The translations under genes were made by a program, and so were the position numbers. From a candidate division TA06 bacterium (GTDB lineage Bacteria > Hydrothermota > DG-26 > E44-bin18 > JADFOU01), in assembly GCA_022562655.1 (NCBI GenBank), contig JADFOU010000161.1, positions 1-5,344 of the forward strand: a stretch of 5,344 nt of DNA, given 5' to 3'. Of the stretch, positions 1 through 4,888 are shown one piece after another. How positions within the stretch are numbered: position 1 is the first letter of the stretch; each line of letters begins with the position of its first letter. The notes under the pieces are model-generated. The model searched no databases. It was not told the origin of the DNA and saw only the letters and a program-made list of their open reading frames with translations.

Positions 1-198
1 CTCCCGATTTTTCGGATTGGAGAAGTGTTTTTGGCAGCGGCAGTCCTCTATCATGCCCTGAATGGGATCCGCATCATGCTGGTGGACTTCTTGCCCAGGG
101 CAACACGACACCATCAAGCAATCTTCTATGGTGAGGTGGTCATCTTCGTTGGCTTGATGATTCCGGGTGCCTATTTCATGTTAAAACCTCTATTTTAA
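1..198 (+). CDS. sdhC: Succinate dehydrogenase cytochrome b subunit SdhC (C-terminal 65 residues, cut by window start)
   Basis: Frame 1 is open from the first base to TAA at 196-198. The 65 visible residues hold the end of one membrane helix (about 6-30), a short basic loop with RATRHHQ, and a last helix (about 41-62), which fits the C-terminal part of a three-helix complex II anchor. His18 lies in LYHALNGIRIMLVDF, the equivalent of the E. coli SdhC segment AYHVVVGIRH whose His84 is an axial ligand of heme b. SdhC and SdhD anchor the SdhA/SdhB dimer to the inner membrane and form the quinone site. The fragment closely resembles the same part of the SdhD that follows 27 bases later. Assignment as SdhC rather than SdhD rests on gene order and this heme segment; the N-terminus is outside the window. 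Confidence 0.88.
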   Translation, partial: LPIFRIGEVFLAAAVLYHALNGIRIMLVDFLPRATRHHQAIFYGEVVIFVGLMIPGAYFMLKPLF

Positions 199-225
199 TT
201 TTCGCATTTTTGAAAATGCGAAAAT
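198..225. repeat. Perfect 28-bp palindrome between sdhC and sdhD
   Basis: Arms ATTTTCGCATTTT (198-210) and AAAATGCGAAAAT (213-225) are exact reverse complements around a 2-nt centre (TG). The left arm starts on the last base of the sdhC stop codon and the right arm ends one base before the sdhD ATG. In mRNA it would form a hairpin, with about 12 bp if a 4-nt loop is required. No T-run follows it, so it does not look like an intrinsic terminator. The right arm also belongs to an octamer-periodic array: GAAAAT begins at 212, 220 and 228. Possible roles are mRNA stabilisation or processing, or masking of the sdhD start; nothing in the sequence decides between them. Confidence 0.8.
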
Positions 226-618
226 ATGAAAATAAATATGGAAGTCAGAAACAGCGGAAGGGAAAAACCAAGAGATTCGAGGTTTGAACTCTATGCTTGG
301 CTCTTTATGCGGTTCTCGGGTGTTCTCTTAATCGGCCTGGCTCTGGGACATCTGGTGATCATGCATCTCATCAATAATGTGGATATCATTGACTACGATT
401 TTGTCGCAGCTCGCTATGCGACGCCCTTCTGGAGAATCTACGATCTCATTTTGCTTCTTCTCGCTCTGCTCCATGGATTGAATGGAATGAGAACGATAGT
501 GGATGACTATGTTCATCCAAGACTTTGGCGAAGGGTTTCTCTCTCGTTACTCTATTCCTTCGGCTTCATCTTTACCGTTGTCGGATCTTATACGATTCTT
601 GCATTTCAACCGAAATGA
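226..618 (+). CDS. sdhD: Succinate dehydrogenase membrane anchor subunit SdhD
   Basis: This 130-residue protein has a polar N-terminus and three predicted membrane helices (about 25-49, 68-93, 103-126). Helix 1 begins WLFMRFSGVLL, the R-x-S-G segment typical of complex II anchors. Helix 2 ends LLHGLNGMRTIVDDYVHP: His83 corresponds to the E. coli SdhD heme b ligand His71, and Asp94-Tyr95 to Asp82-Tyr83 at the quinone site. With SdhC it would bind heme b and reduce quinone in the inner membrane. Helix 1 carries two further histidines, His42 and His47. The start is uncertain: ATG at 226 follows a palindrome and ATG at 238 (Met5) is an alternative. Neither has a Shine-Dalgarno, so translation may be coupled to sdhC. 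Confidence 0.93.
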   Translation: MKINMEVRNSGREKPRDSRFELYAWLFMRFSGVLLIGLALGHLVIMHLINNVDIIDYDFVAARYATPFWRIYDLILLLLALLHGLNGMRTIVDDYVHPRLWRRVSLSLLYSFGFIFTVVGSYTILAFQPK

Positions 619-622
619 TCAT

Positions 623-670
623 TGGTTAAATAATTGAAAAGTTAAATTGTTAAATGGATTTATTTAACCA
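623..670. repeat. A/T-rich octamer-periodic array and inverted repeat after sdhD
   Basis: GTTAAAT occurs directly at 625-631, 641-647 and 649-655, at intervals of 16 and 8 bases, so it reads as a short 8-nt tandem array with one decayed unit. Its complement ATTTAAC occurs at 662-668 and again at 753-759, just before sdhA. The outermost copies form an 11-bp perfect inverted repeat, TGGTTAAATAA (623-633) with TTATTTAACCA (660-670), around a 26-nt loop. A second pairing, GTTAAATGG (649-657) with CCATTTAAC (751-759), would enclose the whole sdhD-sdhA spacer. The array could be a decayed microsatellite, an mRNA structure or a binding region; no known operator is recognised. Confidence 0.6.
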
Positions 671-690
671 TTAACCGGATCGAAGCCTGT

Positions 691-747
691 CCTGGCGTCA
701 GGCCAGGGATCTCTGTTGCCTACCAGCCATACACTTGAGTAGGAGAA
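691..747 (+). repeat. Intergenic mosaic repeat, copy 1 (dyad plus 40-nt conserved segment)
   Basis: The element has two parts. The first is a GC-rich 17-nt dyad at 691-707, CCTGGC and GCCAGG with loop GTCAG. The second is a 40-nt segment at 708-747 that begins GATCTCTGTTGCCTA and ends AGTAGGAGAA. The 40-nt segment recurs in reverse orientation at 2738-2777 in the sdhA-sdhB spacer, with 30 of 40 positions identical without gaps (13/15 at one end, 10/10 at the other). The AGGAGA near its right end (741-746) resembles a Shine-Dalgarno but lies 21 bases from the sdhA ATG, too far for normal use. Insertion of such an element may have displaced the native ribosome binding site (inference). Confidence 0.7.
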
Positions 748-767
748 TCACCATTTAACCGATTCTA

Positions 768-2492
768 ATGATACATCAGTATGACGTCATTATCGTAGGA
801 GGGGGAGGGGCAGGATTGATGGCAGCCCTTGAGGCATCCAAAGAAGTGAAGACGGCTGTGGTAAGCAAACTTTACCCCATCCGATCTCATACGGGCACCG
901 CTCAGGGAGGAATTGGCGCAGCTTTAGGGAATGTGGAGGAAGATAAATATGAATGGCATGTCTTCGATACGGTGAAAGGGAGTGACTACTTGGGGGATCA
1001 GGATGCGATTGAGATCCTCTGTCGCGAGGCGATTGAAATGGTCTACGAGTTAGAACATATGGGTCTCCCCTTCAGCCGAACCCCGGAAGGAAAGATTGAT
1101 CAGAGAAGGTTCGGAGGCCACACCCGAAACTTTGGGGAAGCGGCTGTCCGGAGATCCTGCTATGCGGCCGATCGGACAGGACATATGATCCTCCAGACCC
1201 TCTATCAACAGTCCATTAAAAACAATGTAGAATTTTTTGATGAGTTTCATGTTACAGACCTCATCGTGAAAGACGGGACCTGTCGGGGAGTGGTGGCTCT
1301 TGAGATCGCTACAGGGGAGATTCACATTTTCCATGGAAAGGCAGTACTCTTTGCGACTGGGGGATTCGGTCGGATGTTTAAAGTGACCTCCAATGCCCAT
1401 GCCTTCACAGGGGACGGGGTTGCCATTGCTTTTCGGAACGGGGTTCCTATAGAAGATATGGAGTTCTTTCAATTTCATCCAACTGGAATTTATAAACTGG
1501 GTATCTTGATTACCGAGGGGGCAAGGGGAGAAGGGGGGATCCTTTTGAATGGAAAAGGGGAGCGGTTTATGGAACGGTATGCCCCCACCATCAAGGATCT
1601 CGCCCCGAGAGATGTGATCAGCCGGGCAATGTATCGGGAGATTCGGGAGGAGAGAGGGATTGATGGAAAGGACTTCCTTCATCTTGACCTCACCCGCCTT
1701 GGAAAGAAGGTCATCGAGACGAAATTACCCGATATTGCCGATTTTGTCCGAACTTATTTGGGGATTAACCCGGTAAAAGAGTTAATACCCGTTCAACCTA
1801 CCGCTCATTATGCCATGGGAGGAATCCCCACCAATGTGGAGGGTCAGGTGGTAGTGGATGAAAAGAATACTCCCATGCCCGGGTTTTATGCAGCCGGGGA
1901 GTGTGCCTGCGTTTCTGTTCACGGTTCGAATCGGTTGGGAACCAACTCCTTGGTGGATCTTGTGGTCTATGGACGACGGGCGGGAAAGAAAATGGCCCGC
2001 TTTGCGAAAGAGACTGACCTCCTTCCTCTTCCTCCTGAACCAGATGCAAAAACCCGGGAGGAAATCTCCAGGGTCCTGAATGGGAATGGGAATGAGTCCG
2101 TAGCAAAGATCCGTGAGACAATGCAGGCTGAGATGATGGAGAAAGCCTCGGTCTTTCGAACCGAGTCAGGGTTGAAGGAGTGCCGCATTAAATTGGATGG
2201 GTTGAAGAACCGATATGGCAAGGTGCAGGTTCAGGATAAGGGAAAATGCTTTAACACCGACCTCTTGGAGGCAATGGAACTAGGTTATCTTCTGGATCTC
2301 TGCGAAGTGACTGTAGTCAGTGCCCTAAATCGAGAGGAGAGCCGGGGTGCTCATTATCGGGAAGATTTTCCGAATCGGGATGATCAGAAATGGTTGAAGC
2401 ATACCCTTGCCTATAAGACCGATCAGGGGATTCGATTTAAATATAAACCTGTGAACATCACTCAGTATCAGCCCAAGGAAAGGAAATATTAA
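768..2492 (+). CDS. sdhA: Succinate dehydrogenase flavoprotein subunit SdhA
   Basis: This 574-residue protein has the usual SdhA length. It starts with the dinucleotide-binding motif VIIVGGGGAG (7-16). RSHTGTAQGGIG holds His41, equivalent to the histidine covalently bound to FAD (E. coli His45). Active-site residues are present: His237 in FHPTG, Thr249-Glu250 in TEGARGEGG, Arg281 in APRDVISRA (proton shuttle, E. coli Arg286), His347 in PTAHYAMGG and Arg389 in GSNRLGTNS. It oxidises succinate to fumarate on the cytoplasmic face and passes electrons to SdhB. ATG at 768 is the only sensible start: a stop lies in frame at 756, and the glycine motif begins at the expected distance. No Shine-Dalgarno stands at normal spacing. 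A fumarate reductase role cannot be excluded, but the anchor type and gene order favour SDH. Confidence 0.97.
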   Translation: MIHQYDVIIVGGGGAGLMAALEASKEVKTAVVSKLYPIRSHTGTAQGGIGAALGNVEEDKYEWHVFDTVKGSDYLGDQDAIEILCREAIEMVYELEHMGLPFSRTPEGKIDQRRFGGHTRNFGEAAVRRSCYAADRTGHMILQTLYQQSIKNNVEFFDEFHVTDLIVKDGTCRGVVALEIATGEIHIFHGKAVLFATGGFGRMFKVTSNAHAFTGDGVAIAFRNGVPIEDMEFFQFHPTGIYKLGILITEGARGEGGILLNGKGERFMERYAPTIKDLAPRDVISRAMYREIREERGIDGKDFLHLDLTRLGKKVIETKLPDIADFVRTYLGINPVKELIPVQPTAHYAMGGIPTNVEGQVVVDEKNTPMPGFYAAGECACVSVHGSNRLGTNSLVDLVVYGRRAGKKMARFAKETDLLPLPPEPDAKTREEISRVLNGNGNESVAKIRETMQAEMMEKASVFRTESGLKECRIKLDGLKNRYGKVQVQDKGKCFNTDLLEAMELGYLLDLCEVTVVSALNREESRGAHYREDFPNRDDQKWLKHTLAYKTDQGIRFKYKPVNITQYQPKERKY

Positions 2493-2595
2493 TACAAACG
2501 CAATTAACGGTTTTACAAATAAGGATTGAGATTGCTTCTTTCCTCGCAATGATAGGTGGTCAGTATCGCTTGTAACTTAATGAGTTTGTATTGAT
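2488..2595. repeat. Long imperfect inverted repeat including the sdhA stop codon
   Basis: Outer arms AATACAAAC (2491-2499) and GTTTGTATT (2584-2592) are perfect 9-bp complements, extendable to 2488 and 2595 through one T-G pair. Nested inside are ATTAA/TTAAT (2503-2507, 2577-2581), TTACAA/TTGTAA (2513-2518, 2570-2575) and ATTGC/GCAAT (2531-2535, 2546-2550). All pairs are in register, so transcript or DNA could fold into one long interrupted hairpin of about 108 nt. The core GAGATTGCTT then CGCAATGA resembles a widespread bacterial intergenic repeat, from memory and not checked. The left arm includes the sdhA TAA (2490-2492). It has the look of a decayed small mobile repeat, but I see no convincing target duplication. 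Confidence 0.55.
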
Positions 2596-2618
2596 TAAAA
2601 TTATAAGATTAAAAAGCA

Positions 2619-2708
2619 ATCCGCCTGCCAAGCCCGAACCTCTTCGCACTTCCCCCCGCCCGATTCTCCTCGCCCTACCCCCGGGCTGGGTCGGCCAGGG
2701 AGGCGGAT
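2619..2708. repeat. GC-rich inverted repeat enclosing a C-tract cluster
   Basis: Arms ATCCGCCT (2619-2626) and AGGCGGAT (2701-2708) are exact complements. A nested pair, AGCCCG (2631-2636) with CGGGCT (2682-2687), continues the stem in register. The loop region is strongly C-rich on the + strand: runs C6 (2652-2657), C3 (2659-2661), C3 (2673-2675) and C5 (2678-2682) with spacers of 1, 11 and 2 nt. The minus strand therefore meets the simple four-run pattern for a G-quadruplex. The GC content is clearly above that of the flanking DNA. AGGAGAATC, seen at 741-749, recurs here in reverse (2662-2670). It is probably another module of the mosaic repeats; no function can be assigned. Confidence 0.6.
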
Positions 2709-2737
2709 CAATTCAAGTACCACGAGATTTCACAGAG

Positions 2738-2801
2738 TTCTCCTACTTGTGTGACTGGGAGTTAGGAAACGGAGATCTACGATTCCACCCGAATCGGGTG
2801 G
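2738..2801 (-). repeat. Intergenic mosaic repeat, copy 2 (inverted relative to copy 1)
   Basis: Read on the minus strand, 2777 to 2738 begins GATCTCCGTTTCCTA and ends AGTAGGAGAA, matching copy 1 (708-747) at 30 of 40 positions without gaps. Upstream in this orientation is a 17-nt dyad, CCACCCGA (2785-2792) and TCGGGTGG (2794-2801), separated from the conserved segment by 7 nt; in copy 1 the dyad abuts it. The two dyads differ in sequence but share size and position, as if the structure is conserved and not the bases. It lies 27 bases upstream of sdhB. Its hairpin is not directly followed by a T-run, so it is a poor terminator candidate. Confidence 0.68.
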
Positions 2802-2828
2802 GTGCAAATTTGAATTCTTTTTGACAAG

Positions 2829-3527
2829 ATGGAGACGCGATTTAAGATCAAGAGGTTTAATCCCGAAAAGGATGAGAAGTCCTACTGGGGGGAGTATGAT
2901 GTGGAGGTGGAACCTACGGATCGGGTATTAGATGGCCTTCATTTGATTAAATGGTATCAGGATGGCACCCTTACCCTTCGCAGGTCTTGTGGCCATGGGA
3001 TCTGCGGTTCAGATGCGATGGTGATCAACGGGGTGAACCGCTTGGCCTGTAAAGTCCTCATCAAAGATTTGGGAAAATCCATCACTGTGGAACCCATGAG
3101 AGGGTTTCGGGTGATCAAGGACCTGGTGGTGGACATGAAGGGATTCTTCGAGAAATACCGTTCCATCAAGCCCTATCTCATCACCGATACTCCACCCCCC
3201 GAAAAGGAGAGATTACAGAGTCCAGAAGAGCGGGAGCGGTTTGATGGTTCTACGAAATGTATTCTCTGTGGCGCCTGCACTACAGCCTGCCCCTCCTTTT
3301 GGGCAGATAAAGAATATGTGGGTCCTGCCGCCATTGTTCAGGCCCATCGGTTTCTAATGGACAGCCGGGATGAAGGAAAAAAGGTAAGATTGGAGATTTT
3401 AGGGGATCGCGAGGGTGTCTGGCGTTGCCGAACGATATTTAACTGTATTGAAGCCTGCCCAAGGGATATCGACGTAGCGGGTGCTATAGCTGACGTGAAA
3501 AGGGCGATCCTCTTTAATAAGTCTTGA
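2829..3527 (+). CDS. sdhB: Succinate dehydrogenase iron-sulfur subunit SdhB
   Basis: This 232-residue protein is near the usual length (E. coli 238). The N-terminal plant-type ferredoxin domain binds [2Fe-2S] through Cys54, Cys59, Asp62 (Asp at the third ligand position, as in E. coli) and Cys74. The C-terminal domain has CILCGACTTACP and CRTIFNCIEACP: Cys144, Cys147, Cys150 and Cys210 would hold [4Fe-4S], and Cys154, Cys200 and Cys206 [3Fe-4S]. PSFW (155-158) supplies the tryptophan region at the quinone site. Arg201 replaces the E. coli His207 next to the heme propionates. It carries electrons from SdhA FAD to quinone. The start at 2829 is fixed by an in-frame stop at 2811, with no other ATG between. 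No Shine-Dalgarno is visible. Confidence 0.97.
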   Translation: METRFKIKRFNPEKDEKSYWGEYDVEVEPTDRVLDGLHLIKWYQDGTLTLRRSCGHGICGSDAMVINGVNRLACKVLIKDLGKSITVEPMRGFRVIKDLVVDMKGFFEKYRSIKPYLITDTPPPEKERLQSPEERERFDGSTKCILCGACTTACPSFWADKEYVGPAAIVQAHRFLMDSRDEGKKVRLEILGDREGVWRCRTIFNCIEACPRDIDVAGAIADVKRAILFNKS

Positions 3528-3551
3528 CAAAATGGAGAATTTGTGTAGATT
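3524..3551 (+). promoter_or_regulatory. Candidate sigma70-type promoter for the ferredoxin-ispH-mtaB unit
   Basis: A consensus -35 TTGACA (3524-3529) overlaps the sdhB stop codon. After a 16-bp spacer comes TAGATT (3546-3551), which matches 4 of 6 positions of the -10 consensus including the first T-A and last T. A start site about 7 bases downstream would leave a leader of roughly 25 nt containing the strong Shine-Dalgarno at 3568. The arrangement is plausible, but the -10 is weak and the call rests on motif matching alone. Confidence 0.33.
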
Positions 3552-3567
3552 AATAGAGTAAATTATT

Positions 3568-3574
3568 AGGAGGT
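3568..3574 (+). promoter_or_regulatory. Strong Shine-Dalgarno of the ferredoxin gene
   Basis: AGGAGGT is a full match to the anti-Shine-Dalgarno core and sits 9 nt before the ATG at 3584, which fixes that start. It contrasts with the sdhD, sdhA and sdhB starts, which have none. Confidence 0.88.
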
Positions 3575-3583
3575 AATTGAGAA

Positions 3584-3973
3584 ATGCCTTCACGAGAAAA
3601 AATAATTGACCATCTCAATAATGTCCCCCAGATGCCGGACAAATTCACAACAAAGAAGAAAAGGCCCCGGGAGATGGCGGTCGTCTTAGAAGATGGATGC
3701 ACGGGATGTGAAGCCTGTATCCCCTTTTGTCCTGTAGACTGCATTGAACATGTCCCTGCGGACAAACACAAGGATGCCCCCATTCCTCCGGTTCAGATCC
3801 GATTCGATGAATGCATCGGCTGTAAGATCTGTGTGAGGGTCTGTGACAAGATGTCTTGGTCCACCATCAAGATGGTACAGGTAGATGAATTCGAGAAGGA
3901 GTACGGGATCAAAATCGGAAATACCTATCCCGGGAAAAGTAGCAACTTATTAGAATCAGTTCCCAGTTCATAA
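3584..3973 (+). CDS. 2[4Fe-4S] dicluster ferredoxin-like protein
   Basis: This is a soluble 129-residue protein with no signal peptide or membrane segment. Residues 1-30 are a charged extension rich in Lys/Arg. Residues 31-90 form a dicluster ferredoxin domain: Cys39, Cys42, Cys45, Cys49 (CTGCEACIPFCP) and Cys77, Cys80, Cys83, Cys87 (CIGCKICVRVC) each fit a [4Fe-4S] cluster. Cys53 is extra. The loop between motifs is long (27 residues between Cys49 and Cys77) compared with clostridial ferredoxins, and the second motif lacks the usual Pro after its last Cys (it has Asp88). A C-terminal tail (91-129) has no recognised domain. The likely role is cytoplasmic one-electron transfer. It lies between sdhB and ispH, so its partner could be IspH or MtaB. 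The exact family is not recognised. Confidence 0.85.
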   Translation: MPSREKIIDHLNNVPQMPDKFTTKKKRPREMAVVLEDGCTGCEACIPFCPVDCIEHVPADKHKDAPIPPVQIRFDECIGCKICVRVCDKMSWSTIKMVQVDEFEKEYGIKIGNTYPGKSSNLLESVPSS

Positions 3974-4019
3974 GAGTTAAGAATTGCCTCTTTTACCCTT
4001 GAAGTTCCTTGATAGAATT

Positions 4020-4025
4020 AGGAGG
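4020..4025 (+). promoter_or_regulatory. Shine-Dalgarno of ispH
   Basis: AGGAGG lies 5 nt before the ATG at 4031. It supports that start and independent translation of ispH after the 57-nt gap following the ferredoxin gene. Confidence 0.85.
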
Positions 4026-4030
4026 AATCT

Positions 4031-4888
4031 ATGGAAACAAGAATTGCAAAGGTCGCAGGCTATTGTTACGGTGTGAAACGAGCATTTGAAATTGTAGACA
4101 AGATAGCTGAACAGGCGGAGGGAAAAGTCTCCACTTTGGGTCCCCTCATTCATAATCCCCAGGCGATAGCAGCGATGAAGAAAGAAAAGGGTGTGGAGAC
4201 ATTGACCCAAGTGGATGAGGCTGATGAAGGAATTGTTGTTCTGAGAACTCATGGACTGCCGCCGGAGGTCATTCAGAAGGCAAAAGACAAGGGACTTGAA
4301 GTGATTGATGCGACTTGCCCCTTTGTTACTGCAGAGCAGAACAAAGCGAGAAAATTGGTTGAGAATGGGTATCATCTTTTCATTTTGGGCGAACGGAATC
4401 ATCCTGAAGTCATTGGCGTTATGGGTCATGCAGGGGGGAAGGGGACAGTGATAGAAAGTCTGGAAGATCTGGAAGAGATGGAGAAGATTCCGACTAAGGT
4501 AGGACTCGTTGTGCAAACGACCCAGAAAGAGGCAACTCTTCAGGAAATTGTCGCCTATCTGGCTGCCAGAACTCTGGATCTCAAGGTTCACAACACCATT
4601 TGTAGCGCCACCAATGAACTTCAATCGGCTGCGAGGAATCTGGCTGAGGTGATGGAGGTGATGCTGGTCATAGGAGGAAAGAAGAGCGGGAATACTCAGA
4701 GACTCCGTCTCGTCTGTGAGGAGGCTGGAGCACAGAGTTATCACATCGAGACAGATGAGGAGATCAATCCTGAGTGGTTGAAAGGGGTGGAGAAGGTCGG
4801 CGTGACAGCGGGTGCCTCCACACCCGATTTTATGATCGATCGGGTTGTCAAAAAATTGGGGAAATTGGGATTCCCACTGAAACAATGA
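4031..4888 (+). CDS. ispH: 4-hydroxy-3-methylbut-2-enyl diphosphate reductase IspH (LytB)
   Basis: This 285-residue protein matches the shorter IspH form (E. coli 316). IspH reduces HMBPP to IPP and DMAPP, the last step of the MEP pathway, using a [4Fe-4S] cluster. Cluster cysteines are Cys12 (GYCYGVKRA), Cys96 (DATCPFVT) and Cys191 (NTICSATNE). Substrate and proton-relay residues are also present: His41 (LIHNPQ), His74 (RTHGLPPE), His124 and Glu126 (NHPEVIG), Thr163-Thr164 (VQTTQ), Ser219 and Asn221 (KKSGNTQRL), and Ser263 (GASTPD). The start follows an excellent Shine-Dalgarno. The stop overlaps the mtaB start by 4 nt (ATGA), implying co-translation. It needs an external low-potential electron donor, and the ferredoxin encoded just upstream is a candidate. 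Confidence 0.97.
   Translation: METRIAKVAGYCYGVKRAFEIVDKIAEQAEGKVSTLGPLIHNPQAIAAMKKEKGVETLTQVDEADEGIVVLRTHGLPPEVIQKAKDKGLEVIDATCPFVTAEQNKARKLVENGYHLFILGERNHPEVIGVMGHAGGKGTVIESLEDLEEMEKIPTKVGLVVQTTQKEATLQEIVAYLAARTLDLKVHNTICSATNELQSAARNLAEVMEVMLVIGGKKSGNTQRLRLVCEEAGAQSYHIETDEEINPEWLKGVEKVGVTAGASTPDFMIDRVVKKLGKLGFPLKQ

Larger units (their letters stand above)
2493..2828. other. 336-bp sdhA-sdhB spacer filled with repeats
   Basis: sdhA and sdhB are usually separated by few bases in sdh operons, so a spacer of this size is unusual. It holds three consecutive structures: most of the imperfect inverted repeat at 2488-2595, the GC-rich inverted repeat at 2619-2708, and repeat copy 2 with its dyad at 2738-2801. 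The only ORF is a TTG-started 77-codon frame (2591-2824). It runs through the repeats, has low-complexity composition and no Shine-Dalgarno, and is judged spurious. No tRNA, terminator with T-tract or convincing promoter was found here. Confidence 0.75.

Noticed and set aside
619..767. CRISPR array suggested by repeated GTTAAAT motifs
   Set aside because: Units are only 7-8 nt with no spacers of regular length; it is an A/T microsatellite-like array.
1050..1682. Minus-strand open frame (210 codons) inside sdhA
   Set aside because: It is fully antisense to conserved SdhA active-site coding sequence, and its product shows no motif.
2785..2822. Intrinsic terminator before sdhB (dyad followed by TTTTT at 2818-2822)
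   Set aside because: The T-run begins 16 bases after the stem, too far for Rho-independent termination, and a terminator here would silence sdhB.
2591..2824. TTG-started 77-codon ORF in the sdhA-sdhB spacer
   Set aside because: It runs across three repeat modules, is Pro/Gly-rich because of the C- and G-tracts, and has no Shine-Dalgarno; it is best explained as read-through of repeats.
2821..2848. Sigma70 promoter with TTGACA at 2821
   Set aside because: Its -10 position (TAAGAT near 2843) would lie inside the sdhB coding region, so it could not transcribe the sdhB start.
3532..3561. Nine-codon ORF between sdhB and the ferredoxin gene as a leader peptide
   Set aside because: It has no ribosome binding site and no run of regulatory codons or attenuator hairpin; short ORFs like this occur by chance.
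3985..4018. Promoter before ispH using TAGAAT at 4013
   Set aside because: No -35 match lies at 16-18 bp, and the hexamer abuts the Shine-Dalgarno, leaving no room for a transcription start.
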